Origin: Selaginella moellendorffii
Lineage: Eukaryota; Streptophyta; Lycopodiopsida; Selaginellales; Selaginellaceae
Assembly (NCBI RefSeq): GCF_000143415.4
Contig: NW_003314319.1
Coordinates: 232,460 to 296,459 of the forward strand
Direction of reading: 5' to 3'
DNA: 64,000 nt
The position numbers were made by a program, and so were the translations under genes. Position 1 is the first letter of the stretch; each line of letters opens with the position of its first letter. The notes beneath the pieces were generated by a model that saw only the letters and a program-made list of their open reading frames with translations, did not search any database and was not told where the DNA came from. Positions 46,764 to 58,248 of the stretch are shown here, in pieces.

Positions 46764-47325
46764 ATGGGACAACCTCCTTTCATTCTGGCCATCACTTTCT
46801 TCTTAGTTCCAGTTGCAAGAGCCAACATTGTTTTAGTGGCTGTCAACAATGCCAAAGGGACTCCCGGCCAGCACTTCAAATCCGCCATGGGAGTCAAGGG
46901 AGTTCTCGCCACCATTGGATCCTCGGCTACTCACGAGCCAGGATCAAATCCCACCTGGGAGCTCTCTTGGTCATGTGGTTTACCGGGGACCTGGCCCAAA
47001 GGATATAGATGGTAATCTAATCCCGAGATGACCCACGTCTGGCAGTGGGACGGGCGTGGCAATGCGCCGCGGGGATTGATCCAAGTTTGTTATCATCAAG
47101 GCAGGGCTGCGGCCATTCTACATGGAGGCTGGAGCCGGCAATCACTGGGACGAGGGGTACGCAATCACTGCCTGGTTCTTGAATCATCTCATGGGTTTGG
47201 ATCCACACGTTGTGGGAAAGATTAATATGAAGCAGATTAATGCGAAGCTGTCTACCGCATGGAGCGAGGGGTTCTTTGTGGACATCTTGGGAAGAATAGC
47301 TAGTCATGGTCAAACTAGTCAAAAC
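46764..47325 (+). pseudogene. Basic secretory protease (BSP family) pseudogene
   Basis: ATG 46764 opens a signal-peptide-like start (FILAITFFLVPVARA), then NIVLVAVNNAKGTPGQHF, the beginning of plant basic secretory proteins (Pfam PF04450, MA-clan metallopeptidases). After a stop at 47015 the family's C-terminal half reappears: EMTHVWQWDGRGNAP in the same frame, then frame-shifted to FYMEAGAGNHWDEGYAITA and AKLSTAWSEGFFVDILG. The HExxH motif reads PEMTH, so the first zinc His is lost, and the stretch that should precede it is missing. Active members are secreted and about 220-240 aa. This copy is a clear relic. Confidence 0.75.
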
Positions 47326-47487
47326 TAGTCAAACTATAGCAAACCCAGAACATCAAAATTTGTATGAATACATGTTTGGCCCTTTAGAACGTAGCTTGAT
47401 CTTTGGCTTCTTTCGTTTTCAGCCGAGCTACATGTTAGAAAGAGTGTACAATCCGAGATTTCTGACGGACAAGGACAAAACAACACC

Positions 47488-49975
47488 TCAATCGTTGTCC
47501 TCGATCGTTGTCTTTTGCTTCTTCCATTTGTAAGCGGCTTCCAGTATCTTGAGATTGGGAGCCATCGAGGTCTCGTCTGGGAATATATAGTCGTAGAACT
47601 CCTCTTGCCTGGAGTGACCAAGAAAAGCCGTGAGTCTCGAGAAGAAACGAGGAAAGGGTAAATGTTATATATACTACGTACCCAGCAAACGTCCCGTCCT
47701 CCTGCGCTATCGGTCGCTTCCGCTTGACAGTCCTCGGTTGTTTCTTCTTCACCGTAGCAGCATCGCCAAGGTCACCGAAGCTTTCCTCCATTTGTTGCCA
47801 TTCGTCGAGCAGCATCTTCCTGTCCTCTTTTTGCTCCGGGGCTGAAGATCTGAAGTACTCGAATGCTCGTTCATAGACGCCTGAGGGAAGACAATAGTTA
47901 AACAAGTTTGGCAAAGAGTGCTTTACCTCTAGCCCGCCGGACTCGCTGCGACGCTTGTTCTCTCAAGACGTCCTGATTGATTTCCCTTTCTTCTCCTTGA
48001 GCTACGGATTCCTCTTCCAGTCTCACGCCCCCTTCAAACTTGGCGTAGCTTAGCCACACCTTCAGATGCTTCGTCCTGTCCAATAATCTCTCGTAGAGCT
48101 CCCTCGTCCGTTCGTTCTCCCCCTCGTTGATTTCGAAGTCAATGTACGCCTGAAGACAAAACGAATGTCAGCACGAAAGAGAACTCTTCGTGTTTACGAT
48201 CTTACCTTCCACAAAAGCTCGGGCATGTCAAGGACAGGCTGCGATATTGCCAACTCAAAAATGGCCCGACCCCTTTCAGTTTCTCCAAGTGATTGCTCTA
48301 GATCAGCATATTTACTCCATGCGTAACAATTAGCGGGAGCCCATTCAAGGTATCTTTCGTATAGCGCCCTGCACCTGTGCATGTTCCCAAGCTGGAGCTC
48401 TATCTCGATATACGTTTTAAATATCTGTGAGCGAAAGAGTGTATAAAAACCTTGCATAAATGGCCCGCAAGAAAACCTTACCTTGTCCTTGGGTGCCTTC
48501 CCGATTGCATTTCCTAGAATCGTTCGAGCAGCGGTGAGATTTTTCTGCCTGATTTCAAACTTGGCAGCCATTAACCAGAGTTTTGCGAATGTAAACTTCT
48601 TGTGCGGTATGATGCCCAGACAAGCACTGAAAAATAAAACACGACGATCAGGTAAGGAGTTCCAAGTGACAGACTTATAAAATACGTACCTGTAAACATC
48701 CCGGGTACGATCCATGTCTTCAGCCTCGAGTTCTTCATACAGAGCATAATTGATCCTGCACGAAAAATTAAAACAAAAGTTGATAAAGCAATCTGAAAAC
48801 AACTTCTTTTTTTGCTTTGCGTACCAGAGATATATGTATCGTTGCCAGTACCGTTTCTCTTCCGCAGGAGGCACGTTTGCAATGGCTCTCTCGTAGACCT
48901 CACGAATCCTATCCTTGTCCCCAACACTTTCCTCCAGCCGAATATAATCGAACCAGAAATCATAGTTGAGTGGGTTCTTCTTGACTTCATCCTCGTACTG
49001 GAACCTTCGCTTGCTCACAATCACATCCTCGATACCCTCCCTGTTCCCGTGCTGCTTCTCAAAAGCCACAAACTTCTTGTACAGCTCCTCCGCCTGCGAC
49101 TTCGGTATGTTGTCCAGAGCGTACTTGTAAATGGCCCGGGCCCTCTCAAACTCCTTGCACCGCTCCTCAAAGTTGGCAAACGCTACAAATAGCTCCTCGG
49201 TCTGACCATCCTCGCCGAGCTCCACCACCGCTCGGTGGTAGCAATCCCGGGCCCTCGTCACGTCCCCGTTCTTAAACTCAAACTTCGCGAACCGGATCCA
49301 CGCCTTGACGGTGGGAAGGCAGCGAACGTATCTCTCGTAAATCCCCCGTGCCCGCTCCACCTCGTTGTACCGGAGCTCGAACTTGATATACGCGGCCCAG
49401 CCATGGTGGTCGGGCTCCCAGAGCATCCATCTCTCGAAAATCTGGCGAGCACCACCGATGTTCACCATCATCTCCTCCATATGGATGTACTTGTACCAGA
49501 GCTGGTCGATCCGGGGCAGCAAATTCACGGCCCTGTCCCATACATTCCTGGCGTGGTTCACGAACTTGTTCCTCATCTCCATCTCGGCATACTTGAGCCA
49601 TAGCGTCTGGTTCGTGTAGTCGACCGTGATAGCTCTCTCCCACACCGACCTCGCCCTGTTAAAGTCCTTCTGGGACTCCTCCCACTGGGCGTACTTGACC
49701 CACACCCCAATGTTCCAGCGTACCCGGCGGATGAGATCCTCGTACTCCTTGCGCTTGCGGAGGCGGTACTCGTCGAGCTCCTGCTTGTCGGTGATCTTCT
49801 GCTTGGGCGGCCGGATCTCGGGCTCCTGGCGCTCGCGAGTCTCCCGAAGAATCTGCTCGGCGGTGATCTGGACTGGCGCCGGCGTCTTGTTCTTGACGCG
49901 CGTCGGCCGCGGCAGCTTTACCTCCGTCTCCTTGCGCGTGAGGTAGCCCAACGACGCATCCGCCTCCCGCGCCAT
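47488..49975 (-). CDS. CLF1: Crooked-neck-like pre-mRNA splicing factor (Clf1/Syf3 homologue)
   Basis: Spliced from exons 49975-48825, 48755-48690, 48626-48482, 48424-48206, 48149-47927, 47880-47682 and 47608-47488; all six introns have GT/AG ends. Total is 2,124 nt, 707 aa, close to the usual 690-710 aa. From residue 60 on the protein is a tandem array of HAT (half-a-TPR) repeats ([39 protein letters not shown] and so on), with the family start [20 protein letters not shown] and a Lys-rich tail. Clf1/crooked neck is a core scaffold of the NineTeen complex in spliceosome assembly and activation, in the nucleus. Intact, with no odd features; it shares a very short promoter with the divergent PPR gene. 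The gene symbol follows the yeast name. Confidence 0.96.
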
Positions 49976-50050
49976 GGCCCCGACCCAAGAACCCTAGAAA
50001 TGCCGGGGTTTTAGGGTTTTGCGCCCAAGAACCCTAAAAATGTGTCCCAG
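49976..50050. promoter_or_regulatory. 75-bp bidirectional promoter with telo-box motifs
   Basis: Only 75 bp separate the start codons of the crooked-neck and PPR genes. The interval holds AACCCTAG (49990-49997), TTTTAGGGTTTT (50009-50020) and AACCCTAAAAA (50030-50040), all matching the plant telo-box AAACCCTAA or its complement. A 19-bp direct repeat CCCAAGAACCCTARAAATG lies at 49984-50002 and 50024-50042. An out-of-frame ATG at 50040 gives a 6-codon ORF overlapping the PPR start. Both 5' UTRs must be tiny or start within this block. Confidence 0.75.
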
Positions 50051-51966
50051 ATGCTCTTGAAGATCGCGAGGACTCGCATTTCCCTCGCGCGCTACACGAG
50101 GAGTTCCTTTTGCTCCAGTGCCGCGCACGAAAGATCGGTAAGTTCTCGAGCTCTCCCTGTAGAAAATCTCTTCTCTAGAGAAAGATCTAAAATCTCTTGG
50201 AAAACTCTCAGGAAGCTCGGGAGGCTTCAAGGAAGCGAATCAAGCTCCAGCGCCTCGAGGAGAAGTCGCGGCGGCGCAAATTCCTGGCAGCTCTCAAAGA
50301 CTGCAAGGATCTCGGCAAGCTCGTCCAGCTCCACGCCGAGGCAGCGCAAACCGGCGATGACACCAACGTTTTCGTGGCGAGCGCGCTCATCGGCAGCTAT
50401 GCCAAGCTCGGCAGCGTGGCGGACGCTCGCAAAGTCTTTGACAAGCTCCCACAGCCCGACCTTGTGTCGTGGACGGCGCTCCTGGCCGGGTACGCTGACC
50501 GCGGTGATGCGCAAGAGGTTTTACGTTTGTTCCTGCGAATGCAGGCTCAGGGATGCGTGCCGGATGCCCGAGCTTTCGTGCTCGCGGCCAAAGCTTGCGG
50601 TGCGCTAGCGTCGAGCGAGCAAGGCACGCAGCTTGGAGGTGGCAAGGCCGTGAAAGCTGTAGCTCTGGAGCAAGGAATGGCGATCCACGCTCAAGCCGAG
50701 AGCGCTGGCTGTGAGAAGGAGCTCTTCGTTGGAAGCATGTTAGTCGACATGTACACGAAGTGTGGGAGCACTCTGGATGCTCGACGGGTTTTCGACAGGA
50801 TGGAGGGACACGACGTGGTTTCATGGACTGCTCTCGTGCTTGGCTATGCCGAGAGTGGTGAAGCGGAGATGGCACTGGAAGTTTTCTCGCGGGCTCAGCG
50901 GAGACAAGGCTGCGAACCGAATGCTCGGACGTTTCTAGCAGTGATCAAGGCTTGCTCTAGCTTGGCTGCGAAGGAAGAAGGGACACAGTTCGAGGGGAGG
51001 CTCGTCAAGTTGAAGACTCTCAAGAGGGGCATGGCTCTTCATTCCCAAGCTCTCTGCAGTGGCTGCTGCGAGTTCGATGCTTTCGTCGCGAGTACGGTGG
51101 TGGACATGTATGGGAAGTGTGGGAGCTTGGTGGACGCAAGGATGACTTTCGACAGGACTCCATTTCTCGACGTTGTTCTGTGGAACGCTTTGATGCGGGC
51201 TTGCGCGGAAAACAACGAGGAGCGCTTGACGCTCGAGCTCCTGCGGTGCATGAGGAGCGGAGGTCCATCTCCGGACGAGCAGAGCTTTGCGGTCGGTCTC
51301 GGCGCATGCAGCAGCACCGCAGCACTGGAAACTGGCAAGGCGATCCACTCGGAGATTTGCAGAGATGGTGTGGAGAGCGACGCGGTTGTAGCAAACTGTC
51401 TGCTGGATTTCTACGCCAAGTGTGGGAACATGGTGGACGCTCATCGGATTCTCGAGGCAAACCACAGGAGGACCGCGACATGGACGTCGCTCATCGCAGG
51501 ATACAGCCGCCAAGGCGACTCCAAACAGGTGTTCGAGCTCTTCCACGCTATGGAGGACGAAGGCCTGGAGATCGACTGCGTCACTCTCGTCTGTGTCCTC
51601 ACCGCTTGCAGCCACGCCGGCCGCGTCGAGCAAGGCAAGAAGCTGTTCCAGGAGATGAGCTCCAAGCATGGGATCACTCCAGGGGAGGAGCACTACGTGT
51701 GCATGGTCGATATGCTGGGCCGAGCGAATCGACTGGACGAAGCAGTGGGCTTGCTCGAGAGGATGCCGCACAGGCCGAGCTCGGTAGCGTGGAGGGCAGT
51801 GCTGGCGGCCTGCAAGAAGTGGAAGAATGTGGGCTTGGGAAAGGTGGCTTTTGAGTCATTGCTGGAGCTCGGAGAGCGTGATCCGGCAACTTACGACTTG
51901 ATGGCAAGCATATATGGGAGTTCATCATCATCATCATCAACCAAAGAGACAACGAGATCTCCATGA
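50051..51966 (+). CDS. PLS-class pentatricopeptide repeat protein with E-type end, organelle-targeted
   Basis: ATG 50051 starts a 29-codon exon (50051-50137) rich in Arg and Ser without acidic residues until its end (MLLKIARTRISLARYTRSS), a typical mitochondrial or plastid transit peptide. A 74-nt intron follows, then exon 50212-51966: 613 aa in all. The body is a run of PPR motifs (LIGSYAKLGSVADARKVFDK, MLVDMYTKCGSTLDARRVF, VVDMYGKCGSLVDARMTFD, LLDFYAKCGNMVDAHRILE). The end is E-like (YVCMVDMLGRANRLDEAVGL, VAWRAVLAACKKW) and stops in a Ser run before any DYW domain. Such proteins bind organellar RNA in a sequence-specific way, often for C-to-U editing. The target is unknown. Intact. Confidence 0.92.
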
Positions 51967-52027
51967 AAAAGAGGTGTTTGTCTTTCTTTTCTTTGGTTTT
52001 CTATTCAGAGCTACCCTAAACACAGGT

Positions 52028-52432
52028 ATGGCGGAGGCTGTGATCGTAGGCGCCTTGGCTCCCGGTGTCAATGTGAGTGCTTTCTTCGTTTTTTTGTTTC
52101 TTCGCTGCGATGATGGCTTGAGGTCGTGTGTTTGCAGAGACCAACATGGACGGCTTTTAGAAACGTGATGATCTCCTTGTCCGTGGTTCTAGCCGTGCAG
52201 CTTGCAATCGCAGTGCAGTGGAGCAGTAACGAGCTGCTGCTCCATGTCTGCTGCCTCACAGCTCTCGCAGCAACGCTCTTCCTTCTCCTCAAATGGTAAG
52301 GCCGTCTTCTTTGTGCTCTTACAAAAGTTCGTTCTTGCGGCTTCTTCTATCAGGTTTGTCTCCGAGACTGGACTGGTTACTGTCCAGCAGCAAATGGACG
52401 AGCTCGGAGCTCTCAACAACAAGGCACAGTGA
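52028..52432 (+). CDS. Small two-helix membrane protein, Pkr1-like V-ATPase assembly factor candidate
   Basis: Exons 52028-52072, 52138-52295 and 52354-52432 give 93 aa. The pattern is a short N-terminus with APGVN, two hydrophobic helices (VMISLSVVLAVQLAIAV and LLLHVCCLTALAATLFLLL) separated by a short loop, then KWFVSETG and a polar tail. This order (a short segment ending in PG, two helices, then W-F-x-x-E) resembles Pkr1, an ER protein aiding V-ATPase Vo assembly. The match is by pattern only, so another small membrane protein is possible. The ATG lies just 61 bp after the PPR stop codon; introns of 65 and 58 nt have clean GT/AG ends. Confidence 0.6.
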
Positions 52433-52517
52433 GAGCTTGGTTACGTTGGCCGGTTCAAGCTTCTCGGTTAGGAGATAAGCACGAGTGGATAGACAAAAGG
52501 GGTGGGAGGCATTGGCT

Positions 52518-53027
52518 ATGGCGACGGCAGGCTCAACCTTCGTCACCATTCCAAACTCACGCGTCAGGCATTGTTCCTGGCAGCACAAGAGCAAGCAATT
52601 GGGTCTCCAGGTACGTGCAGTGAGCAGCGAGGAGGAAGAGTTTGAGGCCCGGCTAGCAAGGATCCAGAGGAAGTCCGCTGCTGGAAAGAAGGCTGCGGCA
52701 CGCAAGGCGAAGAAACTGGAAGGCAGCGGGGGCGCCAGCAAAGGAGGCAAGGCGTTGTTGCTACCGCCGGTGCCTCTCGAGGATGCCATCTCGGAGGGTC
52801 TAGTGGTGGAGCTCGGGTTTAATCCATACACCGAGAGGCTCAATGGAAGGTTTGCGATGCTCGGCTTGGCGGCGCTGCTCCTGGTAGAGCTAGCAACGGG
52901 CAGCAGCTTTGTCAAGTACCATGAAGCAGCGATAATTGGGATCCAGGCCTACACCATGCTCGCCATAGCTGCGTTATTTGTCAAGTATGAGAAGGAGAAG
53001 AGAAGTGTTTGGCCGCCCCAGGCCTGA
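52518..53027 (+). CDS. Chloroplast light-harvesting-like (LHC-superfamily, HLIP/SEP-type) protein
   Basis: A single exon of 169 aa with ATG at 52518 (upstream codons in frame lack an ATG). Residues 1-35 look like a chloroplast transit peptide ending QVRAVSS. Residues 36-80 are charged and Lys/Ala-rich. At 106-126 the chlorophyll-binding helix signature is ERLNGRFAMLGLAALLLVELA, that is ExxNGRxAMxG followed by an internal Glu. A second hydrophobic helix follows at about 136-156. The family (one- and two-helix proteins, stress-enhanced proteins, LIL proteins) binds chlorophyll or carotenoid in thylakoids for photoprotection or assembly. The two-helix layout fits SEP/LIL types; the exact member is not assigned. 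It starts only 85 bp after the preceding stop. Confidence 0.85.
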   Translation: MATAGSTFVTIPNSRVRHCSWQHKSKQLGLQVRAVSSEEEEFEARLARIQRKSAAGKKAAARKAKKLEGSGGASKGGKALLLPPVPLEDAISEGLVVELGFNPYTERLNGRFAMLGLAALLLVELATGSSFVKYHEAAIIGIQAYTMLAIAALFVKYEKEKRSVWPPQA

Positions 53028-53708
53028 TGATTCGTGAAGAAAAGTTGAGCTCCAGCCATTCGCTGATTGTTCTTGGTCCATCATCGTGATGATAAAACGA
53101 TCAAACTCTATATATGACATCTCCAGTGAGGTGTGAGATGGGGTCACAAAGCCCTCTCTGGCGTTGCAAAATTCCAGCCCAGACCTCATTGCCTTCCTCA
53201 GTGAATTGGCAGTAATACGAGCATGAAACTGATCCTTGGGGTCAATCCACACAAAAAGTTAAGTTGAATAGCCACTTTTATGGTACCTTGGAGGATTTAA
53301 TCATGGTTCCATCCAGATCTTGAGCAATAGAAAATACAAGAGCATTAAACACCAAGTCCTTGTCCAACATGATCAAACTCACCTCTCCATTGTGGCATTT
53401 TGCAATCCATCCCAGGATGTTGTGATAAGGCCTCTACCAAAACTTATTAATGAGAAATCCACCAATCTACAAGTCAATTTTGTATGAGGAGCACATCACA
53501 AATATCCACAAAATATTTGGATGGCAAACATTCTGAAAAACATCAAATTTATAACTAAGCCAACAAGAACAAATACAGCAGATCTCTCAAATTTCTGTCA
53601 CTACTTAAATAACAAACTTATAATAGTTAAACATTTTTTTTTATATATATATATATATATATAATCATATTGTCTGTAAGGATTCAGAAAAATTCTCACA
53701 GCACAATA
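53028..53708. other. Intergenic DNA with AT microsatellite, no gene
   Basis: No coding frame is supported. A (TA)n run lies at about 53641-53663. Confidence 0.6.
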
Positions 53709-55800
53709 TGGCAGCTCCAGCAAGAGCAATGGATCTGTGGAAGAACTGGGACACCGTCTCAAGGCATGTGCCAGGAGCAAAGATCTCGACGAGGACAGCT
53801 CCATGCTTGTTTCCAATCTCCGCCATTGCAAGTTCCTGGCGGATTATCTGGTGCTCATGTATGGCGCTTGCGGGGAACTGCAGCAGGCCTTGGAGATCTT
53901 CTCCTCTATCCCGAACCCTGACACCAGATCATGCAAAATTATGCTCAATGTCTACAACCACAATAGCTGACTGAAAGAAGCCAAGATCAAGTCCCCCTAC
54001 CTGACGCAGTTTCTTAGAACTCCATGATTATTGCAAATGCCCAGACCGGGTATTTTGAAGACGCTCGATTGATTCGACGGCATGCACGGGCAGGATCTAA
54101 TCACCTGGAACTTGATGATAACCGCGTTTGCACGGTCCCTTGATCTGGCTAGAAAGTTCTTTGACAGGATGCCTAAGCGGAACGAGGTAGCATGGAACTG
54201 CCTAATTTCCACATTTGCCAAATGGACCTTCGTCTGGAGGTTTCCAAGGCCCTGTTTGACGTTATGCCGTAACAGAATTCTTTTTCGTGGACAAGGATAT
54301 TCAATGCGTATGCCCAGCCGGGCATATACTTGGCGCCCTGTGTTTAAGAGGATGCCACTTCATGATGCCATGTTGTCAACGGCCATGATCACTGCGTTTG
54401 TGCAAAATGGAATGGATGTAGTCATTTCAGTTGAAGAAGTCAGCACTTGATATAGAGGACAAGTTCTGCAAGCCAGTGTTCAAGGGATAATTAGTCTTTG
54501 CATTTAGAATTTCTTTAACAGCCAAGAATTTTTTTATATTGTAAATTGCACATGGTTTCTCTAAAACTGAGTCCTTAAGGTTTTGAAAAGGCAAATTCAA
54601 TAACCAATAAATAAGTACGTGCATGGAGATAATTTGATGATTTTACTGTACGCCAAGACGGTGCATCTTGGTCAGGCAAAAGAGATGTTTTGATTCAACA
54701 CAAGGCAAAGCAATAAGTACCTGGAATGTTCTGGCAAAATCATTTCTACAGAATGGTAAGATTGACATGACAAGGATGATGTTTGATAAAATGCCATGCA
54801 GAAGCTTAGTGTTGTGGAACATCGCAGTGTCAGCCTATGCTCAAAGCAGTGTGTTGATCGCACAAAGTTTATGTTTGATCAAAAGAAACGTGATCTCCTG
54901 GACTGCTTTGATGTCATCTGGCGCGCAGAACAGCTCCATTAATCTTGTGAATATCATGTTCGAGAAAATGCCTTTCTGCAATGTCGTCTCCTGGAATGCT
55001 GTTGTTGCAGCAAATGCCCAACTTGGATACGTTGAAGAAATGAACGTGCTTTGATGCGGATCCATTTTCGTGGAACTCGCTACTTTCCGGGTTTTCTCAA
55101 GCGGGGCATCGCTCAAGCCTTGCAGGTCCAAAACACTGTGTCATCTCATCTAAATGTAGAGCTCGTGGCATTTGGGACGAATGGCTGCTTGGAAATCCAT
55201 GCCTGAGAGAACCCTAGTATCTTGGAACACCATGATCGCAGTCTACTGCCAATTCTCCTGCTTGGATGAGGCCAGGCTCGCATTCGACAGAATGCTACAG
55301 AGGCACGTTGTGTCATGGAGCTCAGTGATCAAGGGGCTCTCTCACTGCGGCAGTCTCGCGATGTCACAGCATGGAACATCATGACCTCAGCCTACGAGCA
55401 AAACGGCTTCTTTCAGGAAGCTCTCACAACTTTCCATAAAATGCTTGTCCGGGACCTCGTATCGTGGAATGCCATATCAAGGCTCATGCGCCAGCAGGCG
55501 AAGCCCTCTTTCTCTTCCGGATGATGAACTTGGCCTGGTGCAGACATGCCGGGCTTGTCAATGAGGCGTTGACACAGTTTGTGCCAATGCTGACTTTGGG
55601 TTGACTCTCACGCGGTTGCTGCGTTGTTGACATTTTGGCGAGGTCTGGGCAGCTTGATAGTGCCGAGGAGGTGACAGACAAGATGCCGTTTGGCGCCCAT
55701 GGAGAACGATGATCTGGCAGCTCGGGCAGCTGAGAAAATTGTGGTGTTTAAGCCTGAATGTGGCTCTCCATATGTGTTGGTTACCAACCTTCATAATCCA
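53709..55800 (+). pseudogene. PPR pseudogene (PLS class)
   Basis: Plus-strand pieces in changing frames keep PPR signatures. They are: LVLMYGACGELQQALEIFSS (53840-53910), LITWNLMITAFARSLDLARK (54098-54160), WNVLAKSFLQNGKIDMTRMM (54720-54780), VVSWNAVVAANAQLGYVEE (54985-55040), LVSWNTMIAVYCQFSCLDEA (55213-55272) and DLVSWNAISRL (55455-55490). Stops and frameshifts separate them, and the insert around 54440-54650 is AT-rich non-coding. A former 600-700-codon gene, now dead. The many W-N-x-M motifs without long L/S spacing suggest a shortened-repeat architecture common in Selaginella-type PPRs (inference). Confidence 0.85.
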
Positions 55801-56946
55801 GTTGAGGCGTGGCAATCCTGATGTTGCCGGTGTTGGAAGTCAACGCTGATAGATCTCCTTCAAACTGGTTGTGCGAGAGATCCAAGTGAACCAGCTGGTG
55901 GAACTGGCCGAAATCCATGTCTTGTTTTCCAAGCTTGACCTTGCCACCATGAGAATGGAGAGGCTCGAAGACTTGCCCAGAGAAGCTGGAAGGCTGCCAA
56001 CCAGAAGATTTTCTGACAAGTCCAAGTAGTAGAGCTGTGCGCCTCCCAGGCCTAGGAGGTATTTCTCCCGAGAACTGGTTTAGCTTTCCAAGGCAAGATG
56101 GTATTGAGTTCGAGGACAAATCACTTGCTGATGCTTGTCAGGTTGCAAGTTTGTGGGAGCGAGCCCCAGAGGTTATTTCTCGCGAGATCCAAAGTGCCAA
56201 GGTTCCTAGCTTGTTGGTCGAAATAAGAAAGAACTGAAGCTGCTCAAGCTTGGAAATTTCCGGCGGAAACTGGCCACTGAAATTGTTCACGCCCATGTCA
56301 ATGCGGCTCATGTTGACGCACAAGGACAAAGAAACAGGAACTTCCCATGCAGCATGTTGAATGCCACGTCAAAGTTTGTCAGCGCGCTCAAATTTCATTC
56401 CTGGGATGAGGAGATGAGCTTCAAAAACCTGGCAAGTAGCTGAAGTCTTGCGATGGAATGCTGCCTGTTATCTGGTTGAAGCCTAGTTCCAGAACCTCCA
56501 TACGACTCCATCGGCCTGGAAACCGTAGCTAAATGATTCCAACTTGTTCGCAGCAAGGCGTAAAACCCACAAGACTCTCGTGCGCAAAGAGAAAAGTTGG
56601 AACTTCTCCTTCGATGTCATTCCTCTTCCAGGAATTTGAGAGATTCACAAAGTCCCTTGGTACGGAACTGTCCCAAAAAGCTTGGAAGCTGGCCAGTGAG
56701 ACGATTGCCACAGCAGGAAAGCTTCTCAAGCCTTGAGCACCGTGCTAGGCTAGAGGGAATCTCACCATCAAGTAAGTTCACATCAAGAGAAAGACTTTGC
56801 AGCATGGAGGGCTGGCCCAGAGACTCCGGGATCTTTCCTTGGAGATTGTTGAGCGTGAGATCGAGTGACTGTAGCCTCGGGCAGTTACCCAAGGTCGATG
56901 GAATCTTCCCCGACAAATAATTGTACGATAAATCAGACATGATCAA
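55781..56946 (-). pseudogene. Plant leucine-rich-repeat protein pseudogene (receptor-like type)
   Basis: Minus-strand pieces contain plant extracellular LRR units: LSYNYLSGKIPSTLGNCPRL, LNNLQGKIPESLGQPSMLQS and NRLTGQLPSFLGQF (56930-56650), MGVNNFSGQFPPEISKLEQL (56290-56230) and LVHLDLSHNQFEGDLSALTS (55900-55850). Frames change and stops intervene. No signal peptide, transmembrane segment or kinase domain is seen. The upstream end at 56946 has no clear start. It overlaps the decayed tail of the PPR pseudogene by a few bases. Confidence 0.85.
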
Positions 56947-58248
56947 CCTAGTATTGCCAAGTGATAGTGAGGATTATTTTAAAGAAAAAAACCACATGAT
57001 ATTGAACATCGGTGCCAGTGGGTGAAGTGTGTACTGTCATACACCAAAGCAACCAAGGAGGTAACATCAGACATCTAAGCTTCACATGGCCAGTGGCAAT
57101 GGACATCTCAACCTACTGTATATCTCTTAAAGATTTTAATGACAAAAAATGCTGCAATTGCTACAGTCAGTTAATGCTTAGCTTCCAAAAGAAAAAAGAA
57201 GAAACAACCTCTTTCAATTAACAGCGTATGTGTGTGAGTGTGTGTGGATTCACACCCTCTGTAGATATGGAACAATAGATTCGTCTCTTCCTCGCCATAG
57301 CCTTGCAATTGGCCAGTGAAAGCTTATAACAACATGTTTGATCAGTCGGTAGCTACTTGGCCCGCTCTTCTTTAATTTAATACGTGTTCAAATATAGCGA
57401 CGAGCTTTCAGGTTATACTTAACCAACGTTTAAGTTTGATGCAGCTCTTCACGTAAATTCAGTGCGTTCTGAAGCAACTGGAGTCTGACATCTGAGGTCG
57501 CGGAGGGCAGTCCAGACGTTTCTCATCCCGACCCTTGAACTCTCAGGTACACGGTGTTTTGATTCTATTTAAATTACGATGTAAACGTGGTGATGCAAGC
57601 TCAGATCCTTGATCTCGAAACTCTAGGCAGTTTGCCTGAATCCAAAACCTTTCAGGCGCACTGAAACTTAATTTGTGATATGGGTGACAAAACTCAATTC
57701 TATCCTTGGGGCCAACGGTCTCAGTGTAGCATTATCTCCTTAACTGGGATGGTCTCCAGGTCTGGCTACTCTAGTGAAATCGATTGAGATAGCTATTGAC
57801 TCTCGTTGCCTCTATTTCTGAAATGACCAGGAGTTGTTCCAATTCTATTCTAGATGATTAGGCATGTAGTTTCTAACTGAGATGGAATGGAAAAATGTCC
57901 GTCTCTTCCTCGCCATAGTTTAGAGCTCTGCATCTAGTGCCATGTCCAAACCTCGATCGAGTGTCTAGAGTGATGCTCGGAGCAACCCAGTCCCGAAACT
58001 AATGTCCAACATCCAAGCAGTGGTTGTTCCCCCTGCTGCCTACAGATAGATATGAGCAGATCGTAGTGAAGGAATAAATTGAAGAGTACATGCAGAGGCC
58101 ATACCTGAAGATTTCTTCTCTTTTGTGCTGATCTTGGCCAGCAACGAAAAGAAAAGGTAAACCATATATATGTAAACGTCCAAATTTATTCAGATATTTG
58201 CAATGTCTGACATTGCCCAAAGTACATAAACATATTCGAGTCAGGCAC
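56947..58248. other. Intergenic DNA, no gene seen
   Basis: No convincing coding frame. A short GTGTGTGAGTGTGTGTGG run lies near 57227-57247, and the phrase CGTCTCTTCCTCGCCATAG occurs twice (57283 and 57900), a small repeat of unknown meaning. Confidence 0.5.

Noticed and set aside
49994-50040. Interstitial telomere scar at the CLF1/PPR promoter
   Set aside because: Only isolated AACCCTA units, not a tandem array; better read as promoter telo-boxes.
50935-51771. Long antisense ORFs across the PPR gene
   Set aside because: GC-rich third positions of PPR codons leave antisense frames open; the plus strand carries the motifs.
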